Under the pieces are notes generated by a model. That model ran no database searches. It was not told the DNA's origin and was given only the letters and a program-made list of their open reading frames with translations. A stretch of 64,000 bases of DNA, from positions 4,402,001 to 4,466,000 of the forward strand of contig OZ251458.1 in NCBI GenBank assembly GCA_965242535.1, given 5' to 3'. This stretch comes from VXRD01 sp965242535 (GTDB taxonomy: Bacteria > Latescibacterota > UBA2968). The stretch's first letter is position 1. The number at the start of each line of letters is the position of its first letter. A program made the translations under genes and the position numbers. Positions 8,366 through 16,229 of the stretch are shown here, piece after piece.

Positions 8366-9436
8366 ATGATCACCACTTGGCATCAACCGCCCGCGTCGCC
8401 GGTTGCAGAAGCGAATGCCGCGCACGTTTGGGCCGTGAATTTGGATGGCATTGACGCGCAGGCATTGACCGAGACCCTGTCCGCAACAGAGCGCGAACGC
8501 GCCGATGGGTTTCGCTTTGAACGGGATCGGGCGCGTTTTGTTGCGGCGCGCGGGAGTTTGCGCGTGATTCTCGGCGAGTATGTGGGTTGCGCGCCGGGTG
8601 AACTGGCGTTTTGTTACGGCGAATACGGCAAGCCCATGTTGGCATCGCCGTGGGACGAGACCGAGTTGCGATTCAATGTGAGCCATTCGGCGGGGCTCGC
8701 GCTCATCGGCGTTTCGCAGGGCAGGGAAATCGGGGTGGATATCGAGCATTGCAGTCGTGCGGTCAGGCGGATGAAACGCATTGCAAAACGCTTTTTTACC
8801 TCCCGCGAATACGAGCGGTTGTGCGCGTTGCCGCAAACAGACCAGCAACTGGCTTTTTTTCAATTCTGGACGCGCAAAGAGGCGTATCTCAAAGCCGTGG
8901 GCACAGGGCTTGCCCGCGCAGGGGAAAATGTCGATTTGGGGCATTGGACGCTTCGGCATCTCGATCCGGGCAGGGGATACGTCGGCGCGGTGGCGATAGC
9001 GGGCAAAGATATGGACATACGGGACTGGAGGTGTGAAACCCTTGTTGCGCGGTCTTTGTCTGAAAGGCGGGGAGACGGGAGAGGGGAGACGGGAGAGGTA
9101 AGAGGTAAGAGGCGAGAGGCAAGAGGCGAGAGGCGGGGAGAGGGGAGACGGGAGACGGGAGACGGGAGAGGGAAGAGGCGAGAGGCGAGCGGCGAGCGGC
9201 GAGCGGCGAGAAGGCCATCCACCCTAAGCGGTCAGGGGTCAGTTATCTCGGCCCGTCCCCATCAACACGTAGATGTGGACAGGCCCCCGTGCCTGTCCAC
9301 ATCAAAGAGGCGAGAGGCGAGAGGCGAGAGGAAAGAGGCGAGACGAGGGGCGATGTCCCCGTGCTCGTCCAGAGATACGAGAAGCGAGAAGGCCATCCAC
9401 CCTAAGAAGCCATCTAAAAACTCGGACCGCCATTGA
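8366..9436 (+). CDS. 4'-phosphopantetheinyl transferase (Sfp family) with repeat-derived C-terminal tail
   Basis: Transfers the phosphopantetheine arm of CoA onto carrier proteins. The Sfp motifs are present: FNVSHSAGLALIGVS, then IGVDIEH (Mg-binding Asp and Glu), then FWTRKEAYLKAVG (the WxxKEAxxK signature). The catalytic domain spans residues 1 to about 225, ending near LVARSLSE at position 9065. From there the frame runs through purine-rich 7-bp minisatellite units, giving an Arg/Gly/Glu-rich tail of about 120 residues (GERRGDGRGETG...), crosses a palindrome, and stops only inside a MITE. The tail is almost certainly not native: the original stop seems to have been lost to repeat insertion. 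The start is ATG 8366; an upstream in-frame ATG (8324) lies in the palindrome. No carrier-protein synthase is nearby. Confidence 0.85.
   Translation: MITTWHQPPASPVAEANAAHVWAVNLDGIDAQALTETLSATERERADGFRFERDRARFVAARGSLRVILGEYVGCAPGELAFCYGEYGKPMLASPWDETELRFNVSHSAGLALIGVSQGREIGVDIEHCSRAVRRMKRIAKRFFTSREYERLCALPQTDQQLAFFQFWTRKEAYLKAVGTGLARAGENVDLGHWTLRHLDPGRGYVGAVAIAGKDMDIRDWRCETLVARSLSERRGDGRGETGEVRGKRREARGERRGEGRRETGDGRGKRREASGERRAARRPSTLSGQGSVISARPHQHVDVDRPPCLSTSKRREARGERKEARRGAMSPCSSRDTRSEKAIHPKKPSKNSDRH
9066..9220. repeat. Purine-rich 7-bp minisatellite
   Basis: Tandem degenerate heptamers GGGAGAC, GGGAGAG and GAGAGGC, essentially G/A only on this strand apart from one C per unit. The array interrupts the 3' end of the phosphopantetheinyl transferase frame. 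The same heptamers occur at 9302-9340, 9617-9650, 11949-12035, 12079-12138, 18790-18956, 38839-38870 and 44172-44192. Confidence 0.85.
9277..9298. repeat. Short palindromic repeat (GGACAGGC type)
   Basis: Arms GGACAGGC/GCCTGTCC between two minisatellite stretches. Confidence 0.7.
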
Positions 9437-9557
9437 GAGCGTCGCAAAAACATTCGCTTTTCGCAGATTAAAACCCAAGAATAAGGGCCTTTATTCCCCC
9501 TTTCCTCCTAGGAAAGGGGGCTAGGGGGTTAGGTCCCAATAATTTTTAGACAGCTTC
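9407..9557. mobile_element. MITE copy 1 (151 bp, TAA target duplication)
   Basis: The inverted ends are GAAGCCATCTAAAAA (9407) and TTTTTAGACAGCTTC (two mismatches), flanked on both sides by TAA (9404-9406 and 9558-9560). Inside it carries an oppositely arranged C-run/G-run hairpin. The flanks read CCACCC-TAA-[element]-TAA-GCGGTCAGGGG. The uninterrupted sequence CCACCCTAAGCGGTCAGG is present 180 bp upstream at about 9218, so this is a filled site beside its empty twin. There is no transposase, so it needs one supplied in trans; a 3-bp TNA duplication is typical of IS5-family enzymes. Confidence 0.85.
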
Positions 9558-9661
9558 TAAGCGGTCAGGGGTCTGTTATCTCGCCCCGTTCCCATCAACA
9601 CGTAGGGACAGCCTGAAAGAGGGGAGACGGGAGACGGGAGACGGGAGACGCAATCGCAATC

Positions 9662-9687
9662 GTAGGGACAGGCCCCCGTGCCTGTCC
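9662..9687. repeat. Short palindromic repeat (GGACAGGC type)
   Basis: Arms GGACAGGC/GCCTGTCC, 40 bases upstream of the first ABC exporter gene, preceded by a heptamer minisatellite at 9617-9650. Confidence 0.7.
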
Positions 9688-9727
9688 ACATTGAAGAGGC
9701 GAGAGGCGATAACGAGTGAGAGGGACA

Positions 9728-11950
9728 ATGGATCGGTTGTTGGACAGCGTGGACGAAAAATTGGAGGCGTTGCGGCGCGTGTTGCCCGAAGGGGAGGACG
9801 AGCTCATTCGCGTGCAGGCCGATTTGGATGAAAAGGGCGATTTCGGCACGCAATGGGTGGTGGTTACGGGCAATCGCGTGTTGGTGCAACAAAATGGCGC
9901 GGTGGAAGACATTCCATTTGCGGAAATGGCACTGGCGCGAACCGAGGCCCTGGTCGGCGGGGCGCGGTTGGAGATTCACCGCAAGAACGGGCCGAGCGTG
10001 CATGTGCCCTATTCGATGACGCAGGCGCAAAAATTTTCCGAGACCACGCGGGGGATCGAGCAACTCCGCAAAGAGCAAGAGCTTTTTGTCAATGCGAACT
10101 TGGATCGCACGATCTGCGAATCGTGTGGTCGGCTGTTGCCGGAAAAAAATGGGATCTGCCCGGCGTGTTTGAACAAGTGGGCGACATTGGGGCGCATCGC
10201 GTCGTATTTGAAGCCGTACAAGGGGCGCGCGGCCGTGCTGGCATTGGCGTCGATCGTGACGACGGTTGCCGAGTTGATCCCGCCTTATGTCACCAAGCGC
10301 ATCGTCGATGACGTGCTGGTGTTGCCCGAAGGCGCAAAGGTGCAACTCGACGACCGATTCGGCTTGCTCGGCATGCTCGTTCTCGCGCTGGTGGGCATCC
10401 GCTTGCTGACCTGGGGCGCGGAATGGGCGCACGGGTGGACCGTGACCTGGCTTTCCGCGCGGGTGACGGCGGATATCCGCAGCCACCTCTACCGGCGATT
10501 GGAATTGCTGTCGTTGCAGTTTTACGACAAGCGGCAGGTGGGCGCGGTGATGTCGCGCGTGACGAGTGACAGCAATCGCCTGCAACAATTTTTGGTCGAT
10601 GGCTTGCCCTATTTGGTGATCGAGGCCATGATGCTGGTGGGCATCCTCGTCGCGCTGTTGGTGATGAGTTGGTCCTTGGCGATTTTGGTGCTCATCCCCG
10701 TTCCCCTGATCATGATTTGGGGCTATGCGTTTTACCGGCGCATGCGGAAGTTTTTCACGCGCTGGATGCAGTCGTGGTCCGAGACGATGGCGCGGGTCAA
10801 CGAGGCCCTCACCGGCATTCGCGTGGTCAAGGCGTTTGCACAGGAAAAGCAGGAGATCGGCGTGTTCAAAAAGCGCAACGACAAATTGACGCGCATCGGC
10901 ATTGCCACCGAAGTCAACCGGGGCATTTTTTACAAGACGATGACCCTGTTCACCGCGTCTGGAGTGCTGATCGTGTGGTACTACGGCGGGTTGGAGGTGA
11001 TCGACGGGGAGTTGACCCTGGGCACGCTGATGGCGTTTTACAGTTATATGATGCTGCTCTACGGGCCGCTGGAGTGGTTTGGGATGGTCAACTCCTGGAT
11101 GACGCGGGCCGTTGCCGGCGCCGAGCGCATTTTTGAGATTATCGACACCCCGACCGAGGCGTATCAAAATCCCAATGCCGTGCCCATGCCCCACATCGAA
11201 GGCCGCGTCAGGTTCGAGGACGTGACGTTTGGGTACGACAAGAGCAAGCCGGTGTTGCACGAGATCGACTTGGACGTCAAACCCGGGGAGATGATCGGGC
11301 TGGTGGGCAAGTCGGGCGTGGGCAAGACCACGACCGTGAATCTGATTTGCCATTTTTACGACGTGGATCGCGGCAGCATCGAGGTGGATGGCGTGAATGT
11401 GCGCGATATTCGGCTGGAGGATTTGCGGTCGCAGATCGGCATTGTGTTGCAAGAGCCGTTTTTGTTTTCCGGCACGATTGGCGAAAATATCGGCTATGGC
11501 AAGCCGGGCGCGACGTTTGAAGAGATCATGCGGGCCGCCAAGGCCGCGCACGCGCACGATTTTATCGTATCAAAGCCCGATGGCTACGACACGGTGATCG
11601 GCGAGCGCGGGGAATCGCTTTCGGGCGGCGAACGGCAGCGCGTGTCCATTGCGCGGGCGATTTTGCACGATCCGCGCATCCTGATTTTGGACGAGGCCAC
11701 GTCTTCTGTCGATGTGCAGACCGAAAAGCGCATCCAAGACGCGATCGGCCGCTTGGTCGAGGGCCGCACGACCTTTGCCATCGCCCACCGCTTATCCACC
11801 CTGCACAATGCGGATCGGCTCGTCGTGATGGACGCCGGGCGCATTGTGGAGATGGGCACGCACCGCGAGTTGCTCGAAAAACAGGGCGCATTTTACAAAT
11901 TGGTGCAGTTGCAAGAAGAGATTTCGCAGATCATCGCGATTAGGGAGTGA
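9728..11950 (+). CDS. ABC exporter (fused membrane + ATPase) with N-terminal PH-like domain and zinc ribbon, subunit 1
   Basis: A 740-residue half-transporter. Residues 1 to about 125 form an unusual cytoplasmic domain with a PH-like strand pattern (QWVVVTGNRVLVQQNG). A zinc ribbon follows: C130-x2-C133-x10-C144-x2-C147. Six transmembrane helices come next (about 160-460) and then an ATPase domain with Walker A GLVGKSGVGKTT (K533), signature LSGGERQR, Walker B ILILDEATSS (D655/E656) and switch AIAHRLST, all canonical. The start ATG 9728 follows GAGAGGG. The second gene (12435) encodes the same domain order, so the pair probably works as a heterodimer, and a DUF1854 gene follows. This trio resembles the ABC/DUF1854 sets annotated near cyanophycin genes; the cargo here is unknown. 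Confidence 0.88.
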   Translation: MDRLLDSVDEKLEALRRVLPEGEDELIRVQADLDEKGDFGTQWVVVTGNRVLVQQNGAVEDIPFAEMALARTEALVGGARLEIHRKNGPSVHVPYSMTQAQKFSETTRGIEQLRKEQELFVNANLDRTICESCGRLLPEKNGICPACLNKWATLGRIASYLKPYKGRAAVLALASIVTTVAELIPPYVTKRIVDDVLVLPEGAKVQLDDRFGLLGMLVLALVGIRLLTWGAEWAHGWTVTWLSARVTADIRSHLYRRLELLSLQFYDKRQVGAVMSRVTSDSNRLQQFLVDGLPYLVIEAMMLVGILVALLVMSWSLAILVLIPVPLIMIWGYAFYRRMRKFFTRWMQSWSETMARVNEALTGIRVVKAFAQEKQEIGVFKKRNDKLTRIGIATEVNRGIFYKTMTLFTASGVLIVWYYGGLEVIDGELTLGTLMAFYSYMMLLYGPLEWFGMVNSWMTRAVAGAERIFEIIDTPTEAYQNPNAVPMPHIEGRVRFEDVTFGYDKSKPVLHEIDLDVKPGEMIGLVGKSGVGKTTTVNLICHFYDVDRGSIEVDGVNVRDIRLEDLRSQIGIVLQEPFLFSGTIGENIGYGKPGATFEEIMRAAKAAHAHDFIVSKPDGYDTVIGERGESLSGGERQRVSIARAILHDPRILILDEATSSVDVQTEKRIQDAIGRLVEGRTTFAIAHRLSTLHNADRLVVMDAGRIVEMGTHRELLEKQGAFYKLVQLQEEISQIIAIRE

Positions 11951-12138
11951 GAGGCGGGGAGACGGGAGACGGGAGAGGGAAGAGGCGAAAGGCGAAAGGC
12001 GGGAGGCGGGGAGACGGGAGAGGTGAGAGGTGAGAAGCAATCGCAATCGTAGGGACAGGCCCCTGTGCCTGTCCGAAGATACAAGAGGCGAGAGGTGAGA
12101 GGCGAGAGGCGAGAGGCGAGAGGCGGGGAGACGGGAGA
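11949..12138. repeat. 7-bp minisatellites flanking a palindrome
   Basis: Two arrays of GGGAGAC/GAGAGGC-type heptamers (11949-12035 and 12079-12138) on either side of a GGACAGGC palindrome (12052-12074). They begin directly at the stop codon of the first ABC exporter. Confidence 0.8.
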
Positions 12139-12146
12139 TTGGTGAA

Positions 12147-12168
12147 GGGGCGTAAAATTTTACGCCCC
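12147..12168. promoter_or_regulatory. Perfect 22-bp palindrome, first copy
   Basis: The arms are GGGGCGTAAAA and TTTTACGCCCC. It is followed by CAACGCTTGATAGAGGTTCACCGTG, exactly as at the second copy (12392) that precedes the intact ABC gene. Confidence 0.5.
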
Positions 12169-12189
12169 AACGCTTGATAGAGGTTCACC

Positions 12190-12279
12190 GTGAATCACAC
12201 GCAGGGAAAGCCGTTTATCGAAGAACTGCCGTCAGTGGTCGCCGAGAAGTTGCGCGCGGCGAGCAATTCGAGGGAATGA
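12190..12279 (+). pseudogene. Duplicated, truncated 5' end of the second ABC exporter gene
   Basis: The first 24 codons repeat the start of the gene at 12435 almost exactly (MNHTQGKPFIEELPSVVAEK, one Ala to Val change). The copy then diverges and stops after 29 codons (AASNSRE). The upstream palindrome and ribosome site are duplicated with it. The remaining stretch to 12390 encodes nothing recognised; one frame reads EQFEGMTFEEREQYIDKRLHG, possibly a scrap of another gene. Confidence 0.7.
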
Positions 12280-12391
12280 CTTTCGAGGAACGAGAACAGT
12301 ACATTGACAAACGCCTCCACGGCAACGCGACACAGACGCGGTCAAACCCCGATTCCCGAAATGATGGACAAAGATCGATTTGATGATAAAA

Positions 12392-12413
12392 GGGGCGTAA
12401 AATCTTACGTCCC
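12392..12413. promoter_or_regulatory. Near-perfect palindrome, second copy
   Basis: The arms are GGGGCGTAAAA and a slightly altered CTTACGTCCC (two differences from the copy at 12147). It lies 21 bases before the GTG start of the second ABC exporter and is therefore within the leader or operator region. Confidence 0.45.
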
Positions 12414-12434
12414 AACGCTTGATAGAGGTTCACC

Positions 12435-14723
12435 GTGAATCACACGCAGGGAAAGCCGTTTATCGAAGAACTGCCGTCAGCGGTCGCCGAGAAGTTGCGC
12501 GCGGCGACGCCCAATGGCGAGACCGTGCTGATGCAGGTGGCGACGGATTTGGATGCGTCGTTGAACTACAACCCGCAGTGGGTGGTGGTGACGGACGAGC
12601 AGGTGCTGGTGATTCCCGAATCCGGGGGGGATGGCGTCCTGTCGATGCCCCTCGGCGAGGTCGCAGACGCAAAGGTGGAAGAGCGCGTTGGCATGGGCAC
12701 GCTGGCGTTGACGCGCAAGGATGGGCCGGGGATTCAGGTGCCCTATTCGCGCTCCCTCACCGCCAAGTTCGCAGAGGTGGCCGACGGGATTCGGCAGTTG
12801 AAGGACGAAGAGCCCCTGGCATTGCCCACGGCATTGGAGCAGACGCACTGCGATCAGTGCGACCGTCGCTTGCCGGAAAAAGACGGGGTTTGCGCGGCGT
12901 GTTTGAAGAAGTGGCAGACGTTTCGGCGCATCGTGCGCTATATGGCCGCGTACCCCGTGCGCTTGGTGACGACGATTGCGATGACTTTGATCAGCGCGGG
13001 CTTGGCCCTGCTGCCGCCGAAAGTGACGCAGTACGCGATCGACGGGGTGTTGTCACCGGAATGGGCCGGGGTCGAGATTCCATTGATCGCGTCCGAGGAT
13101 CGCCTCGAACGGTTGGGGTTGTTGATGCTGGGGCTGATCGTCATGCGCGTGCTGATTTGGTGCGCGGACGTGGTGATGGAGATGTTGAGCCGATCCCTGG
13201 GCCTGCGCGCGATAGGGGATTTGCGCGAGGATCTCTACCGAGCGTTTCAGTTGCTGCCCATCCGCTTTTACGACCGGCGCAAAGTGGGCGCGCTCACGTC
13301 TCGCATGACCAATGACACGGATCGCATGGAAGTGATCATGACGTACGATTTTTACTTCGTGTTTTCCAACACCTTGTTATTTTTTGGGATCATGGGCTTT
13401 TTGTTTTTCATGAACTGGAAACTCACCCTCTTCGTGCTGGCGCCCATTCCGCTGATCTTGTTGGCCGGGACCAAGATCTGGTATCGGATCATGACGTTTT
13501 GGACGCAGTGGTCCGGCAAGTGGGGCAGGCTGTCGGCGCAGTTGAACGAGTCGATCCACGGCATTCGCGTGGTGAAGGCGTTTGCACAGGAAGCGCGGGA
13601 GAGCGAGCGGTTTGACCGATACAACGAAGACCTGCGCGACGTGGATACCCGAGGCGAACGGGTGTGGTTCGCGTTTTGGACCGTGACCAATTTGTTGATG
13701 AACGCCGGGGTGTTTTTCGTGTGGTATTTTGGCGGGCGGCAAATTTTGGGCGGCGAGTTGACTTTGGGCGCGCTGATGGCGTTCATCAGTTATCTGTGGA
13801 TGTTGTACCAACCCCTGCGCTGGTTTGGCGATTTTTACAGCTATATTCTCCGCGCATTTGCCGGGGCACAGCGCGTGTTCGAGGTGATCGATTCCGAACC
13901 CGAGCCGTATCAAAAACCCGATGCCGTGCGCGTGCCGCGCATCGAGGGCAACTTGAAGTTCGAGTCCGTGGTGTTTGGGTACGACCCGGGCAAGCCCGTA
14001 CTCAAAGAGGTGGATTTGGACGTGAAGGCAGGGGAGATGATCGGGCTGGTGGGCAAGTCCGGATCCGGAAAATCCACGTTGATCAACATGGTGTGCCGGT
14101 TCTACGACCCGGACCGCGGGCGGTTGTCGATAGACGGCGTGCCGATGACCGATGTCAATTTGCGCGATTTGCGATCCCAAATCGGCATGGTGCATCAAGA
14201 CCCCTTTTTGTTCGATGGCACGATAGCGGAAAACATCGCGTATGGCAAACCGGATGCGACATTTGCCGAGGTGATGCGCGCCGCTATCGCCGCCGAGGCG
14301 CACGAGTTTATCGTCAAAAAACCCGATGGCTACGATATGCGCGTGGGCGAGCGCGGCGGCCGCTTGTCCGGCGGCGAAAAACAGCGCGTGTCCATCGCGC
14401 GGGCGATTTTGCACGATCCGCGCATTCTCATTTTAGACGAGGCCACGTCTTCGCTCGACACGCCGACCGAGCGGAAGATCCAAACCGCCATCGCGCGCTT
14501 GGTGCAGGGCCGCACGACCTTTGCCATCGCCCACCGGTTATCGACCCTTCGCAGCGCGGATCGGCTCGTGGTGATCGACGAGGGCCATATCGCCGAGGTC
14601 GGCACGCATCGGGAGTTGATGGAACGCGAGGGCATTTTCTATCGCTTGGTCAAGACGCAACAAGAAACCACGCTGGATATTTTCATGACCGCAGTGGGAA
14701 TAGAAGACGACCCTCGATCCTAG
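12435..14723 (+). CDS. ABC exporter with N-terminal PH-like domain and zinc ribbon, subunit 2
   Basis: A 762-residue protein with the same plan as the gene at 9728: an N-terminal domain (NPQWVVVTDEQVLVIP), a zinc ribbon C139-x2-C142-x10-C153-x2-C156, six transmembrane helices, then an ATPase domain with Walker A GLVGKSGSGKST (K546), LSGGEKQR, Walker B ILILDEATSS (D668/E669) and AIAHRLST. Both ATPase sites in the pair look competent, unlike many heterodimeric exporters where one site is degenerate. The start is GTG 12435 with AGAGG seven bases before; the copied start at 12190 confirms this reading. The ribbon and N-terminal domain are not part of ordinary MsbA-like exporters and probably bind the DUF1854 partner or sense a signal. 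Confidence 0.88.
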   Translation: MNHTQGKPFIEELPSAVAEKLRAATPNGETVLMQVATDLDASLNYNPQWVVVTDEQVLVIPESGGDGVLSMPLGEVADAKVEERVGMGTLALTRKDGPGIQVPYSRSLTAKFAEVADGIRQLKDEEPLALPTALEQTHCDQCDRRLPEKDGVCAACLKKWQTFRRIVRYMAAYPVRLVTTIAMTLISAGLALLPPKVTQYAIDGVLSPEWAGVEIPLIASEDRLERLGLLMLGLIVMRVLIWCADVVMEMLSRSLGLRAIGDLREDLYRAFQLLPIRFYDRRKVGALTSRMTNDTDRMEVIMTYDFYFVFSNTLLFFGIMGFLFFMNWKLTLFVLAPIPLILLAGTKIWYRIMTFWTQWSGKWGRLSAQLNESIHGIRVVKAFAQEARESERFDRYNEDLRDVDTRGERVWFAFWTVTNLLMNAGVFFVWYFGGRQILGGELTLGALMAFISYLWMLYQPLRWFGDFYSYILRAFAGAQRVFEVIDSEPEPYQKPDAVRVPRIEGNLKFESVVFGYDPGKPVLKEVDLDVKAGEMIGLVGKSGSGKSTLINMVCRFYDPDRGRLSIDGVPMTDVNLRDLRSQIGMVHQDPFLFDGTIAENIAYGKPDATFAEVMRAAIAAEAHEFIVKKPDGYDMRVGERGGRLSGGEKQRVSIARAILHDPRILILDEATSSLDTPTERKIQTAIARLVQGRTTFAIAHRLSTLRSADRLVVIDEGHIAEVGTHRELMEREGIFYRLVKTQQETTLDIFMTAVGIEDDPRS

Positions 14724-15026
14724 TCCTCAGTGTGCGAATCGGGATCGCTTTGCTGTTCCATCGTCCTTCAGAAAAGCCATCGCGCACAGCGCGCAAGTCC
14801 GTCTCGCAACCCACATCCCTTTTGCAACCCACCTTGCAGGCTGTCTCATGTCGTGCGATTACAAAAGCGCTTTGCGCTGTGCCTAGCCCCTCGGCACATG
14901 AGAGCGGCATTTTTGAACTGCTCGGGCAGTTGTACCCCGCTCGCCTACTTTTTTTTGCTGTTGAAAAAAAGTAGGTCGCCGAAGGCATCGAAGGCAACCC
15001 ACGATGCTGTAGGACCAAACGCTTTA

Positions 15027-15176
15027 GAAGCCATCTAAAAATTATTGGGACCTACCCCCCTGGCCCCCCTTCCTGCGAGGAAGGGGGGAATCAAGGCGTC
15101 CTATTTTCGCGCTATGTATGGTTTTGACCTGCGAAAAGGACGATCTCAATGGCGGTCCGAGTTTTTAGATGGCTTC
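15027..15176. mobile_element. MITE copy 2 (150 bp)
   Basis: Ends GAAGCCATCTAAAAA and TTTTTAGATGGCTTC are perfect inverses, with TTA on both sides (15024-15026, 15177-15179). It lacks about 13 internal bases (GCGAATGCTTTTG region) found in copy 3. Confidence 0.85.
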
Positions 15177-15179
15177 TTA

Positions 15180-15342
15180 GAAGCCATCTAAAAATTATCG
15201 GGACCTACCCCCCTAGCCCCCCTTCCTGCGAGGAAGGGGGGAATCAAGGCGTCCTATTTTCGCGCTATGTATGGTTTTGACCTGCGAAAAGCGAATGCTT
15301 TTGCGACGATCTCAATGGCGGTCCGAGTTTTTAGATGGCTTC
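15180..15342. mobile_element. MITE copy 3 (163 bp), in tandem with copy 2
   Basis: It has the same perfect inverted ends. It shares the central TTA with copy 2 and is followed by TTA at 15343-15345. The tandem arrangement suggests either a second insertion into the TTA made by the first or a dimer. Confidence 0.85.
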
Positions 15343-15530
15343 TTAGAAAAGCGAGCCTTGCAGGAGTTAATTTGTGCCTATCAAAATTTGGTATATTAAT
15401 TTTTAGGGTATTTAGTTGGTACAGATGGCCCCCGTACCCGTCCTCGCATCCAAAAAAACGAGCTATCGGAGAGGGCAACGCCTGCTGGATCAACGCGGCG
15501 AAAACCCCTGTGATACGAGAGGTGAGGAAC

Positions 15531-16067
15531 ATGGCAGAGGAAAAGACAGAGGATTGGAAGCCGATACCGATTGAGATGGCGCATCCGGAATCGGTGGATC
15601 CGGGCAAAATTCGGTTGTTCAAGGAACCCGAGTGGATTTTGCGGATGACCATTGAAGGAGATCGATCCTATACCCGCGTGAAAGTGGTTCGGGCCGCGCC
15701 ATTGACCGAGCCGAATCGCTATTTTTCCATTCTGGACATCAAGGACGAAGCGATTTGCACGGTCAAAGACCTGTCCGAGTTGCCCGAAGCGAGCCGACCT
15801 TTGGTGCATGAGGAATTGAACGAGCGGTATTTGACCGCGGAAATCCAAAAGATCGCGGCCTTGCAAAACGAGTACGGCGTGACGTACTGGACCGTGGAGA
15901 CGGACCGAGGCCGCCGGGATTTTGTCGCCAAGTCCGTGGCCGAAAACGCGCAGTGGTTGGGGGATACGCGGGTCATGATTTTCGACGTGGATGGCAACCG
16001 CTTCGAGGTGCCCGACATCGAAGCCCTCGACCGCCGTAGCCAGGCATTGTTGGAATCGGTGGTGTGA
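15531..16067 (+). CDS. DUF1854 protein, partner of the ABC exporters
   Basis: A 178-residue soluble protein with the DUF1854 pattern: DPGKIRLFKEPEWILRMTI early, VKVVRAAPLTEPNRYFSILD, then TVETDRGRRDFVAKS and RVMIFDVDGNRFEVPDIEALD at the end. DUF1854 genes typically sit beside ABC exporters, including those annotated with cyanophycin metabolism; here the two exporters lie just upstream, separated by repeats. The start is ATG 15531 after GAGGTGAGGAAC; the longer open frame begins inside the MITE and is rejected. No cyanophycin synthetase is in the window, so the exported substance stays open. Confidence 0.82.
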   Translation: MAEEKTEDWKPIPIEMAHPESVDPGKIRLFKEPEWILRMTIEGDRSYTRVKVVRAAPLTEPNRYFSILDIKDEAICTVKDLSELPEASRPLVHEELNERYLTAEIQKIAALQNEYGVTYWTVETDRGRRDFVAKSVAENAQWLGDTRVMIFDVDGNRFEVPDIEALDRRSQALLESVV

Positions 16068-16094
16068 ACGCGGATCCGATTGACTCGGTACGCA

Positions 16095-16126
16095 AAACGC
16101 CCCGGCATGATTGCTGGGGCGTTTTC
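16095..16126 (+). terminator. Rho-independent terminator after DUF1854 gene
   Basis: Arms AACGCCCC and GGGGCGTT with a TTTT tail, 28 bases after the stop. Confidence 0.8.
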
Positions 16127-16229
16127 CATTTTGGCGGTTTATCCGGAGTTGCGATTTTTCTGTTGAATCATCGCCCGCGAATCGCTACTTTAGACGCCTG
16201 ACAAAACACACTTTTCTCGGGAGGTTTTT

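Larger units (their letters stand above)
14733..15422. repeat. Dispersed 0.4-kb repeat, copy A, split by two MITEs
   Basis: The left part 14733-15026 contains the family landmarks: a palindromic tract around CTAC-T-run/A-run-GTAG, and GCCGAAGGCATCGAAGGC. The right part 15343-15422 continues with GAAAAGCGAGCC and ends ATCAAAATTTGG...GTATTTAGTTGGTAC. Two MITEs are inserted between them. No gene is present from 14724 to 15530. Confidence 0.75.

Noticed and set aside
9557..11557. Minus-strand open frame of 666 codons opposite the first ABC exporter
   Set aside because: Shadow frame; the sense strand has full Walker A, signature and Walker B motifs.
12174..12383. 69-codon frame starting at 12174
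   Set aside because: It reads the duplicated exporter start in the wrong frame; the GTG 12190 frame matches the intact gene.
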